Shown here in pieces: positions 13,233 through 24,305 of a stretch of DNA of 64,000 nt. A program made the translations under genes and the position numbers. Source of the DNA: Uranotaenia lowii (lineage: Eukaryota > Arthropoda > Insecta > Diptera > Culicidae); contig NC_073693.1 of the NCBI RefSeq assembly GCF_029784155.1, positions 338,102,023-338,166,022 of the forward strand. The letters are read 5' to 3'. The notes under the pieces are model-generated. The model was not told the origin of the DNA. It worked only from the letters and a program-made list of their open reading frames with translations, and did not search any database. The number at the start of each line of letters is the position of its first letter. Within the stretch, counting starts at the first letter, position 1.

Positions 13233-15690
13233 TTGAAGAATTTTGAAAAATTGAAGAATTTTGAGAAATTTGAGAAGTTTGAGAGATTTGAGAAGTTTGT
13301 GAAATTTGAGAAATTTGAGAAATTTGAGAAATTTGATAAATTTGATAAATTTGATAAATTTGATAAATTTGATAAATTTGATAAATTTGATAAATTTGAT
13401 AAATTTGATAAATTTGATAAATTTGATAAATTTGATAAATTTGAGAAATTAAAGAATTTTGAGGAATTTGATAAATTTTAGAAATTTGAGAAATTTGAGA
13501 AATTTGAGAAATTTGAGAAATTTGAGAAATTTGAGAAATTTGAGAAATTTGAGAAACTTGAGAAATTTGAGAAATTTGAGAAATTCGAAAAATTTGATAA
13601 ATTCGAGAAATTTGATAAATTTGATAAATTTGATAAATTTGATAAATTTGATAAATTTGATAAATTTGATAAATTTGATAAATTTGATAAATTTGATAAA
13701 TTTGATAAATTTGATAAATTTGATAAATTTGATAAATTTGATAAATTTGATAAATTTGATAAATTTGATAAATTTGATAAATTTGATAAATTTGATAAAT
13801 TTGATAAATTTGATAAATTTGACAAATTTGATAAATTTGAGAAATTTGATAAATTTGACAAATTTGATAAATTTGATAAATTTGAATAATTTAAGAATTT
13901 TGAGAATTTTTGAGAAATTCGAGAAATTTGAGAAATTTGAGAAATTTGAGAAATTTGAGAAATTTGAGAAATTTGAGAAATTTGAGAAATTTGAGAAATT
14001 TGAGAAATTTGAGAAATTTGAGAAATTTGAGAAATTTGATAAATTTGAAAAATTTGAGAAATTTGAAAAATTTTAGAAATTTGAGAAATTTGAGAAATTT
14101 GAGAAATTTGTGAAATTTGATAAATTTGATAAAATTGATAAATTTGATAAATTTGATAAATTTGATAAATTTGATAAATTTGATAAATTTGATAAATTTG
14201 ATAAATTTGATAAATTTGATAAATTTGATAAATTTGATAAATTTGATAAATTTGATAAATTTGATAAATTTGATAAATTTGATAAATTTGATAAATTTGA
14301 TAAATTTGATAAATTTGATAAATTTGATAAATTTGATAAATTTGATAAATTTGATAAATTTGATAAATTTGAGAAATTTGAGAAATTTGAGAAATTTGAG
14401 AAATTTGAGAAATTTGAGAAATTTGAGAAATTTGAGAAATTTGAGAAATTTGAGAAATTTGAGAAATTTGAGAAATTTGAGAAATTTGACAAATTTGAGA
14501 AATTTGAGAAATTTGAGAAATTTGAGAAATTTGAGAAATTTGAGAAATTTGAGAAATTTGAGAAATTTGAGAAATTTGAGAAATTTGAGAAATTTGAGAA
14601 ATTTGAGAAATTTGAGAAATTTGAGAAATTTGAGAAATTTGAGAAATTTGAGAAATTTGAGAAATTTGAGAAATTTGAGAAATTTGAGAAATTTGAGAAA
14701 TTTGAAAAATTTGAGAAATTTGAGCAATTTGAGAAATTTGAGAAATTTGTGAAATTTGAGAAAATTTAAGAATTTTGAGAATTTTTGAGAAATTTGAGAA
14801 ATTTGAAAAATTTGAGAATTTTAAAAATTATTAAGAAATTCGAGAAATTTGAGAAATTTGAGAAATTTGAAAAATTTGAAAAATTTGAGAAATTTGAGAA
14901 ATTTGAGATATTTGAGAAATTTTAAAAATTTGAGAAATTTGAGAAATTTTAGAAATTTGAGAAATTTGAGAAATTTGAGAAATTTGAGAAATTTGAGAAA
15001 TTTGAGAAATTTGAGAAATTTGAGAAATTTGAGAAATTTGAGAAATTTGAGAAATTTGAGAAATTTGAGAAATTTGAGAAATTTGAGAAATTTGAGAAAT
15101 TTGAGAAATTTGAGAAATTTGAGAAATTTGAGAAATTTGAGAAATTTGAGAAATTTGAGAAATTTGAGAAATTTGAGAAATTTGAGAAATTTGAGAAATT
15201 TGAGAAATTTGAGAAATTTGAGAAATTTGAGAAATTTGAGAAATTTGAGAAATTTGAGAAATTTGAGAAATTTGAGAAATTTGAGAAATTTGAGAAATTT
15301 GAGAAATGTTAGAAATATGAGAAATTTGAGAAATTTGAGAAATTTGAGAAATTTGAGAAATTTGAGAAATTTGAGAAATTTGAGAAATTTGAGAAATGTT
15401 AGAAATATGAGAAATTTGAGAAATTTGAGAAATTTGAGAAATTTGAGAAATTTGAGAGATTTGAGAGATTTGAGAAATTTAAGAAATTTGAGAAATTTGA
15501 GAAATTTGAGAAATTTAATAATTTGAGAAATTTGAGAATTTTGAGTCATTTGAGAAATTTGAGGATTTAAGATATTAGAGAAATTTGAGAAATTTGAGAA
15601 ACTTGAGTAATTTGAGAAATTTTAGAAATTTGAGAAATTTGAGAAAATTGAGGAATTTGATAGATATGAATATTTTTAATAGTTTTTTTA
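13233..15690 (+). repeat. 9-bp satellite array 2, alternating GATAAATTT / GAGAAATTT blocks
   Basis: About 2.4 kb of 9-bp units forms homogeneous blocks. GATAAATTT dominates roughly 13334-13440, 13596-13886 and 14113-14369. GAGAAATTT dominates roughly 13481-13590, 13919-14040, 14370-14762 and 14840-15540. Blocks are separated by junctions beginning AAGAATTTTGAG, at 13452, 13893 and 14768. Variants such as GAAAAATTT and GACAAATTT are rare. Long open frames in all six phases (Lys-Phe-Asp, Leu-Ile-Asn, Arg-Asn-Leu and similar) follow from the period of nine and are not evidence of proteins. Confidence 0.97.
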
Positions 15691-16250
15691 CAAAATTTTA
15701 AAATTTGAGAAATTTTGAAATTTGGAAACATTTGAGAAATTTGGAAAATTTGAGAAATTGGAAAAATTTAAAAATTTGTAAAATTTAAAAGATTTGAAAA
15801 ATTTAAAAGATTTGGTAAATTTTTAAAATTTTATGAAATGTATAAAAACTTGAAAAATTTGAGAAATCTGAAAGAAATTGATAATTTTCTAATTGAAATT
15901 GATTTTCTTATAAATTTGGGTTGAGAAATTAAACAAAAATTATTTAAAATAGCTGAATGGCAAAAATGATAGAAATTTAAGAAATTTGAAAAAGAGAAAC
16001 TTAAATACTTTGAGAAAATTGAAAAACTCAACATTTCGTAAAGTTTCAAAATTTATGAAAATGAAAAATTTACGATATTTCAGGAATTAGAAAATGTTTT
16101 GGGACTCTGGTTTGTAACTAAATCAAATTGTTTGAAACACATTCGTTTTCGTCAGAAAATGAGTTCTAAAAAAATTTAACCGTTCTTCTAAAAATTCCTC
16201 AGTAAATCTGGTTCGAAATAAAACCTCAAAAAACATCAGTATCATCTTAC
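15691..16250 (+). repeat. Decayed right edge of array 2 and intron sequence
   Basis: GAGAAATTTG-like words thin out to about 16070, mirroring the left edge. The remaining part leads into the splice donor of the GPCR exon, read on the minus strand as CAG/GTAAGATGA at 16251/16250. Confidence 0.7.
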
Positions 16251-16356
16251 CTGAACGCCTCCCACGCCAATGACGAACAGCAGCTGGCTCATGAAGAGCG
16301 ACGCCAACAAACTCAGCAAGGCGGTGCCGGCCAACGATTTCAGATCCGAGAAAAGG
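16251..16356 (-). CDS. Internal exon of a secretin/adhesion-class GPCR (TM2)
   Basis: On the minus strand this 106-bp segment is bounded by an acceptor (TTACGCAG/CC), the first AG after a TTTTTCTTCTTCTTCATC tract, and a donor (CAG/GTAAGATGA). It encodes about 35 residues starting LFSDLKSLAGTALLS and ending FVIGVGGVQ: a short polar loop followed by one hydrophobic helix. The phase-2 end of the exon at 58799 (TAC AG) joins the leading C to make AGC, so the product reads FITY-S-LFSDLKSL. TM1, a basic/polar loop, then a TM2 with an LLSLLASLF-like pattern matches 7TM_2 receptors (adhesion/secretin or methuselah-like). Receptor identity, ligand and later exons are not visible; the next exon lies outside the window. 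Confidence 0.7.
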
Positions 16357-17168
16357 CTGCGTAATCGCGTTCGACGATTTACGATTTTTCCGAGTAAGCC
16401 GACGGTTGTAGGTATGAAACGAGATGAAGAAGAAGAAAAATGGAGGGTAGAAAACAATTAAATTTCAGACAATAAACAGAATACCAAGAATAGAACCTTC
16501 GAAGAGCAAAATGGTCGGACTTTCTTTGGTGGAGTAGCCTTGGCAGGATATCCGTTGGACAAACAGATTTGGCAAAACTGTTTAACTTATTTCATTTCAC
16601 GGAATCATCCATACCAGACGGAAGGCAAGCCAAGCCAATCCAAGCAAGAACTTGTGTTTGTGAGCTGTTGGTTTTTGGGATCGAGAAAGAAGATTTACGC
16701 TATATTGTAAATATTGCCCAATTGGATTTGGAAGTGGAGGTTTCAAGCTTGTGAAAAATAATTGATATAATTTTGATGATACTTTCAAACGAAAATAGAT
16801 CGAATTGAAGCTAAACTTATATTTCTAGAGCAACTTATGATTCTAGAGCAACTTAAATTCGTAAAGCTTACTACACGCACTAAGCTAGGAATCCACTCCA
16901 AGCATCGATTTCAACGAAAATCTTGCAACTGATTTGAGCAGGAAAATCCGGTGAAAAGGTGTGGTGGTTGCAAAACTGATATTGTTACCGTTGGTAACAA
17001 TCCTTTGATTAGAATTTGTGTACCCTTCCCGAGTATATTCATATAGTTAGATTAGGAACAATAAAATTAAAATGATATAAAGTTAGATAATAGTTTAGAT
17101 GTATATTTGTAAAAGGCTCAGTAAATATAGTAGGGACAAAATTGTGCAAAAAGTTGTGTTGTCTGTTA
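16357..17168. other. Intron-like non-coding DNA
   Basis: AT-rich with no coding. A perfect short palindrome, ATTGTTACC-n3-GGTAACAAT, lies near 16980-17001. It could be the start of a TGTTACC-type LTR leading into the GC-rich block, but no second LTR copy was found. Confidence 0.45.
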
Positions 17169-17368
17169 GATCAGAAAAAAGTAGGGTGGTTTCACGTTCT
17201 TCTGTCACACACGGATGGTAACCTGGCCGGTGTGCTCGAGGGCGCGATGCCCGAAAGCACGTCCAACCGGTCCGGCGATTTGATGCGGGCGTCTTCCGTG
17301 GCCCGAGAGTGACAATCGAACGTGCCACTATGTCCATGGTCACCCTATCATCCCATCCTTACCCAACT

Positions 17369-17422
17369 TTTGATAGTGGCCCAACGATAAGTTGACACGT
17401 CATTGTTGGGCCATTATCGAAT
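17369..17422. repeat. Imperfect inverted repeat centred on TGGCCCAAC
   Basis: TTTGATAGTGGCCCAACG is followed a few bases later by an inverted relative ending TTGGGCCATTATCGAA. The arms are about 22 nt with roughly five mismatches around a short AT/GC loop. It could form a cruciform or an RNA hairpin. Function unknown. Confidence 0.65.
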
Positions 17423-18427
17423 TGTCATCGAAGTTTCCGGAAACAGCGAGAGAGGATAGGAATGATTTGTGCGAAGAGAGGAAAAAGCAAGAGAGTGAAG
17501 AAAGAGCGGATCGTGAAAAAAAGAGGCAAAAAGATTCGAGACTGCGAGCGAGGCATTCGGTGTAGGGACACGGACAAGTGCGGTGCGTCTTTTCGATTCC
17601 TCAAAGCGAGGCGAACCAATAAGTGAGGACCGCGTGTGAAAGTGGCGAGGCTGGGCAACCTGGTTAAGCCCGATAAATTGAAAAACCCAAGGATCCGGGG
17701 GCTAGGTTGGTTTTCCAAACCATCCGACCGAGTCGCCGATCCAGCCATCCGGCTAACCGGGTTAGCAGACTAGACCGCTCAACCTAAACGCCGAATTAAC
17801 AACCGCTGCCGAATTAATCTATTCCGCTGCGAAAGTCGGCCACGTGTCCGGGAGGAATATTCAGCTTAAGTGGTAAAGGCGTACGGGTCGGTTGACAAAA
17901 TAATCCGGCTCCCGTCAAAAACCTACAACTCGTCCGAATTTGTCCGGCCAAGCAACCACCAGGAAACCACGTGGGTCCGAAAGAGCCATCCAAACTCATC
18001 CGTATCTGTCCCTACCCAGACTAGATTCTTTGGGCCGAGCATCCGATCGGCCAGGGAAGCCTGCCAACCAAGTAACCCAGCGAAGCCGTCAATCAAATCC
18101 GCTGGGTCGTACTGATTATCCGGTAAAGCCACTAAAGTCGCCGATTCCTGCCATTCCTCCGAATTGGGCGACGCAGTACTTGGCTTAATCCGTTCTCCAG
18201 GCCGTCGAACCGGACCAAACGTCCAGCGTAGCGGGTCACCGGGTCTATCGGAGTATCGGGTCTTCTACAACCGACAAGCCGAACCAACAAACCATCTTGG
18301 CCACCCGTCCCACCAAGCCACCTGGGACCGGAGGTCGAATGCGGTCGTTTTGGCTCGGGGAAACAAACAAGGTCCAAACATCCGTTGCCGATAAAAAAAA
18401 GGACTAAGGTAACCAATGCTCCCTTCA

Positions 18428-18565
18428 ACCAACTTTGTTCAACCAACCATCCTCGACCTACTCTCTACTACCAACCATCTTCAATCAACCATCTTCAATC
18501 AACCATCTTCAACCAACCATCTACCACCAACCACACTCGATCCATCTTCTACAACCATCTTCAAT
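18428..18565 (+). repeat. CAACCATCTTCAAT-type short minisatellite
   Basis: Repeated CAACCATCTTCAATCAACCATC-like words with small variations occupy this pyrimidine-rich stretch at the right side of the GC-rich block. Unit length is about 14 bp with a few decayed copies on both sides. Confidence 0.75.
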
Positions 18566-18625
18566 CAACTCCGAAGCTCTACCATCCCGTAACATGCAGC
18601 ACGGCCGCACCGGTTCCCTTCCCAC

Positions 18626-19640
18626 TATATGTTTATGTGTCTAAAAATAATGTAAAATAAAATCAAAAATAACAAAATTTTCACATCTTTTCCCTTTTGA
18701 GCCGATATACCTCGGAAGGGTGCTCTTCCACTTATATTAATTTCTTCTTCCTCTCAATGGCTATGGGTGAGTCATGCCTAAGCTAGCCGACTCTGGGATT
18801 ACGCATCGTCTGGGCTAGCCGTACGTAATAATATATTTACATAAATTGCTTCCATGCTAGTTTTCCATTCGAAGGAAGACCAGGAATTGCAACGAGCCGC
18901 TGATGCTTCGAATGCAGGGCCAGATTTGAGGATGGCAACTGTCTAGTGACAAAACCTTTATAGGGTTTTCTTTAAAAATTGATCTGGTTTAGTTACTTTG
19001 AAAGCGAGGTAGCTTAATAAACTTTTACGATTTTTTTTGTTTGATTTGTACTTTGAATCAGTAGAAAACTTCCGAGTAAACTCATTTGAGTTTTTTTTAT
19101 GAACAGCTCTTGACTTACCCTTAACACTTTTTAAGGCAACTTTTTTGGATGTGGCTTGTATTCTTAAAACTCCCTTTTTGATGAAAAAATATTGCAACAG
19201 ATTTGCAGGTTTATAAAATGAAATAAAGATACTTGGGATTCGATTTGAAGTTTTAAATATGTTGCAAAAACCTGAAAATTTGTTCGTAGGGTTTCACTTT
19301 TTGGGTTTTTCTCGAATGTTTTATTCCCATTCAATGCAGAACAAATTTCAATACATGGAGCTTTAAGAAAAATTTATCTGGCAACAATTTTGCTGAAGAT
19401 TTTTTTTATCTCTTCTCCTACCGCTTTACCGTCTACGGCAAAGTTCTACATATTGAAAATATACGGGCTCACCCGGTCCAGTTCCAGTTCAGAGTTAACC
19501 CAGGTTCCTTGAGCTGCCTAACCAATTTAGTAGTTTCCTATCGGTCAATTTAGTACCTAGTTTCAATGCTTCTTGCGTTTGCAATGCAAGTATAGTTTTT
19601 CGTATTTTTGTGAATTTTTTTTCGTCCAATTTGAGAAAAG
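18626..19640. other. Unassigned AT-rich DNA
   Basis: No coding or element ends were recognised. A short inverted CTAGCC pair occurs near 18785-18825. Confidence 0.45.
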
Positions 19641-20536
19641 TACCGTAAAATGGGGTAACTTTGATCACCGGGGTAAATTTGACCAACAATAAACTGTTCC
19701 ACATTATCATCAATAACTCAGTTTATAGTTCAAATGTTTGAAAACTGTTTTCTACGTTTGAAAGCCTATTTATTTATTAAGTATCAAATAGAAATTTGGT
19801 TTGTATCTGAAATTTTTTTCTATTTGTAAAAATCTAATTTTAAAAACTTGAAATATTTATTTATTCCAAGGCTCGCAAACAAATAGCCCGCCTGATGATA
19901 GCAAAAACAATTACAAGCAAACGTTTTGTTTAATATGAAAGAACAACTTTTTTTCTTTGTATATGAATAGTTTAGGATATTGAAAAATTCAGGACATTTT
20001 CCGAGAGAAGGCCCGTAATGGACAAATGGATAGGAATCATATCAAATCGATAACTTTGAAGAAAAAATGAAAATGGAAATAGTGGGAGAGCTTAGGGGAA
20101 TGTGTGAAGGTAAAATTTCATATGTATTTTGAAGCGCAAACTATTTAGCAATTATTATAATTTTTGAGGCATCATAGTTTGTTTTTTGATTATAAATATT
20201 TTTAAAATAAAACGTTAAAAATCAAGGTAATATTGATAAATTAGCATTTGTAAATATTATGAAGGTGTTTTGTATCCTTCATGATCAAGAAAATCCGTTA
20301 AAATCGTCAGAACAGAGACTGATCAATGTAACCCTAAAGCATCAAATCCTGAACAGAGACAATGACGATTTTTAAACCAAATTTAAAATAGTCTTATAAA
20401 TTTCTGCATCCATGTTTTACGTTCATAGAAGTCTAGTACTGGTTTCAAAAATATAAAACATGCCAGATTCCCCTTGATAGGAGAAATAATCGAAATATAT
20501 TGGAAAACGTGATCAATATTACCCCGCATTACGGTA
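19641..20536. mobile_element. TA-flanked MITE with CCGTAAAATGGGGTAA ends
   Basis: The left end reads TA-CCGTAAAATGGGGTAAC..TTTGATCAC and the right end, inverted, TA-CCGTAATGCGGGGTAAT..TTGATCAC. Element body is 19643-20534 (892 bp). The TA dinucleotide on each side and lack of an ORF fit a Tc1/mariner-type MITE. Internal GGTAATATTGATAA and TGATCAATGTAACC words echo the ends, suggesting extra binding sites. Boundaries are firm; superfamily is inferred from the TA only. Confidence 0.85.
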
Positions 20537-22900
20537 CACGTTTTTCGAAAACAACAGTGTTTATAGATCGGATAACGTTACGAAGACGGAACAATTTGTT
20601 AATTTGATGGGCTACATAATTAATACATTCAGCACAAGAGAGGACAACATAAAAAGACAAAGACACATTCCACGCGCTTGTACCGCTCACAAGTGATTTT
20701 TATCCGTTCGGATATAAAAAAAACTTGTCAATAGTTTTGATAATTCAAAACACACAAAACCAACGGAAAAAAGAAAAAAAAATTTTAAGCATATCTTATA
20801 TAAACAAATGGAGGCGTAACTACTCTTGCAGGGTTCATCCGATTTGCATGCAATTTTGTTTGTCGTGTTCGTTTTCGCGCTGAGCAGAACACAACGCAGA
20901 GATTAATTCGAAAGTGTTTTTGTGAAATTTAATGGTTGATTTTTAGTTTTTATCAAATAAAATCATGGCACCCAATTTTCCAAAAAAAAAAAAATTTCAT
21001 TCAAATCACTCAGAGCAGGAAGGCGTCAAAAGCAATCAAGGCTTACTGATGCTCATCAATCTTTATGAAGGAAGCTTGGGCGCATAGCCAATGTACTCTC
21101 CACGTGGCACCAGTTAAATGGATACTTGGATGGGATTGTTTAGCTTCCGTATGGGGTGAAAAAAAAACGCAGTAAGCCGGCAACGAGCATATTTTCGAAA
21201 ATAAAATGACTATTCAGAATCAAGGCAACATTAACATTTTTTAAGCTAATTCGCCCAAAACTTGCCAGATTGCCCGGTTTTACCTGGACTTGGCCGGATA
21301 TTCGATAGAAATAATTGAAGGGTCTAGCCCGGCCGTCCAGCCCGATTGTCCGGATTTCGATAAAAAAAGCCCAGATTTTTCCTGATTTATTCACTGTCTC
21401 TAGATACTTAAAAAACGATTTAAACTTTGCTCATGTGTTTCGATGAAAAAATTGATTCAAGTCACTCAGCCGCTTGAGCAAGAGCATTTCAATCTCTGTT
21501 CAAGTGCTTTTCTTTTTATCGATTTTTTTTAGTAGTTCCTGAACTTAGTCCAAATTTACTTGGTATTGCCCGGATTTTAGATTGAAAATTTAAAAAACCA
21601 AATGCCCAGATACTATAAGGTTTTTAAATAAAATATCCCGGGTTTTCCTGACCCGAATACGTGCGGGAAAAAAATGTGTTAACCTCAATTAACCCCATTA
21701 TTTTGTTTTGTTAATTATCCGTCCATATTAACACGTTCGTTGCCATGCTCATTTTGTTAGTTTTACTAGCCGGGCTCAAAGAAATTCTGGGAGCGAGAAA
21801 GAAAAGAGGGAGAGCTCTCAGATTATGATTTATATGACTGTAAAACCTTTGACTTATCCAAAACAACTAAATGAAAATATTCCATATTTATCCATAAATA
21901 TTTCAAATTTATTGTATAACACCAAGAAAACGTCTTATTTTTAACTATTTACTATAAGACAACCGTCAAATGATTTACTTGGTTTTTTATTAAACGTTCA
22001 GAATTCGTTGAGTTTATTTGAGAATTGAATGATATAAACTTTGTTATTTCATGAGAATTTCATCAATCTTAAATACCAATTGGAAAATTAGAAAACGTTA
22101 GATAATCTCCATTTCTTTTTTTACGCTCAGATGCTTAAAAACTGAACGAAATTTAGAATATAAAAAAGGTTAGCTTTGTAGAACTTAGACTCATATTAAT
22201 AGAAATCCAACATAACATTATCTAGGATCCTCTGAAAATGAACAAAATTATGTAAAACGGAGGAAAATTCATTGTTAAGTTTATCCCAGAAGATATTCGT
22301 TGTCAACTTTTGCTGGAAATCTATTGTCTTCGATAATGTTTGCCCCTGAACTACCATTAACATATCTGTGAACATAATTGGGTGACGAAAAAGGTTAATC
22401 CGGGGAAAAACAGGAGAAAGCCTGACCTTTATGGGATAAATTCCACCAAAATACATATTTGCGAAGTGAAATACAACGTTCTGATCAACGTTCAAGATGA
22501 TGTAATTCTTAACATTAGTATGACAGAAATATTACTAAAATAGTCCGGAATTTCGGACAAAAACAAGAACATTAATTTTCTACTAGTTTTAACAGTATAG
22601 CTTATAGACGTTTTCTGGTTGTTTTCTGTTAAAAACTTATTTAAAAAAATTAAGATCATCAATTCTAAAATTGAAAAAAAAATTTAAATTGAAGGAAATG
22701 TATCAAAAAAGCATTTAGAAGTGTTGTAATATTGAAATAATGAACGCAAGTTTGTATCGGAAAACTGATATCGTAATCATATTTATTTACGTCAAGTGAT
22801 GTTAAAAGGTCATGTTACAATAGTGATTGATATTGATAATTAGATTATCCGCCATACTGGCAACACTTCCCTATTGGTTTCCGTACTGTTCAACTGGCAA
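20537..22900. other. Non-coding DNA with CCCGG-rich repeat debris
   Basis: Around 21265-21400 and 21545-21670 there are repeated GCCCGG, GTCCGGAT and CCCGGGTTTTCC words of the same style as at 3.4-4.9 kb, probably pieces of older MITEs. Ends and target duplications could not be matched. No gene was recognised. Confidence 0.45.
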
Positions 22901-23328
22901 CAATTCCAGTGAACACTACGAATTCACTCTTCATCGATTGTTGAAACAATAGCGAATTGACGTTCTCACTTGAGACTCTCTGTTGTTGTTTATATTCGCC
23001 ACGCGGTCAGTACCGTATAATCGCCGCGGTAAACAGTCGGTCGTTCGTCGGTTCATTGCGAGTGAGTTTCAACAAGAAGTATTCTAAAACCGAAATTTTA
23101 TTTCAAGCTATATAAATAATGAAATTTTAGATAAGTAGTTTAATATTTTAATGAATAAACTTTTTATCGTCGCAAATTCCCTAAGCTGAACAACTAAAGA
23201 AAGGGCGAACACGAAATTATTGTGACACATTCAACAGGGCTTAACTTTGTAACGACTGGAAAAATCAACCAAATTTTGCACATTTTCTTGTTGATGTATA
23301 TTGTTTACATGCTGTCAAACTCGAAGTC
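22901..23328 (+). other. Presumed 5' region of the mariner element or a captured promoter
   Basis: A GC-richer patch (22970-23080) with CGGTCGTTCGTCGGTTCATTG precedes the transposase reading frame. It looks promoter-like but no TATA box or precise start can be assigned. Clear terminal inverted repeats for this transposon were not found. Confidence 0.3.
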
Positions 23329-23936
23329 GTGTTTTTTGATTCAACGAAATTGGAAGTAATCCAACGCGAATCGAGAAAACGATTTCTTTCCAAACACCTG
23401 AAATTTCCTGACCTGTCGCACCGGTTAGAAAAAATATTGAACATTCACCATTCAACCGTCTCCAGAGTGGTGTTAAAGCGGTCTCAGGAGCTGTTGACGT
23501 TGGACCACCGCAAAGGAGCTGGAAGAAAACCGGAACCGGAGAACAAAAAGACGCAGGGAATGGTGAAGCGGATGATTAAAGCAAATCCCAACGTCTCAAG
23601 CCGTGATTTGGCTGAAAAGATCGGCATGTCACAGAGCTACGTCCAGAATGCAAAGAAGAGATCTGGAATACATACACCTGCAAGGTAGAGAACTTCCCAA
23701 ATCGCGATGAGCGCCAACAATCGACGGCTAAAACTCGGGCACGGAAGCTCTACGAGAAGATGCTGACAAAATATGGCTGCTGTGTGATGAATGACGAAAC
23801 GTATATAAAAGCCGATTTTGAGCAATATCCGGGGTTGGAGTTTTTCACCGACAAGAGCAAGTTTGAAGAAAAAAATGTTAAAGTTCGTCTCAAAATATCT
23901 CGTTTGGCAGGCCATCTGCTTTTTTTTTAGTGATGG
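23329..23936 (+). pseudogene. ITmD37E-type mariner transposase, N-terminal half (copy 2)
   Basis: The first reading frame (to a stop at about 23688) has two helix-turn-helix segments, one near LEKILNIHHSTVSRVVLK and one near NPNVSSRDLAEKIGMSQSYV, joined by a basic GAGRKPEPENKK linker: the paired DNA-binding fold of Tc1/mariner transposases. Near 23670 the frame shifts by one and continues as PNRDERQQSTAKTRARKLYE, then CCVMNDETYIKADFEQYPG, which contains the first catalytic Asp (NDETY). The coding is cut at about 23922 after YLVWQAIC, where a minus-strand LINE is inserted; it resumes at about 26705. With the frameshift, insertion and later stop this copy is dead. Confidence 0.85.
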
Positions 23937-24305
23937 TCCCACAGGTCCATTTGGGTCCTTCCTCCACCCCATACGCATCTTCTGAAGAAGAAAGGACAGT
24001 TTATCCTTGGGATAATATGTATTATTTACTTATGTTGTCATTTGCTGTACGACTTGTTCGTCCCGCGTATGTCCATCACCGTACAAATTTCTATCTGATG
24101 TTCCGCCAGTTCTTCATCATTATTGTATGATATATTTTATGTAATCTATTGTCAGCTTCTTAAAAATATTCAAGTTTGAACTGTCTTTGATGCTCCGTGG
24201 TAGGCTGTTATATATTTTCAGTCTATTGTAGAACACAGATCGTTTGGTCATCTCTTTTTTCGTATTTGGTAATCTGAAATCTTGGGCTCTCCTTGTATTG
24301 TATCC

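Larger units (their letters stand above)
17169..18625. other. GC-rich block of unknown origin
   Basis: Composition changes sharply to GC-rich, with many CCGG, CCACC and CCAACC words, and returns to AT-rich after about 18625. Open stretches exist on both strands but overlap one another and show no domain, so I do not call a gene. A poly(A)-signal-like AATAAAATC follows at about 18655. It resembles the long GC-rich leader of an LTR retroelement or a non-coding transcript; neither is proven. Confidence 0.4.

Noticed and set aside
13233..15549. ORFs of 200-280 codons of Leu-Lys-Phe, Arg-Asn-Leu or Lys-Phe-Asp repeats
   Set aside because: Same cause: a period of nine keeps frames open on both strands.
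17870..18446. Coding in the GC-rich block
   Set aside because: Open frames exist on both strands simultaneously, as expected from composition; no conserved motif.
21121..21408. hAT element ending GTCTCTA with TSD GATACTT(A)
   Set aside because: Only seven bases match and the opposite end lacks the expected TAGAG terminus.
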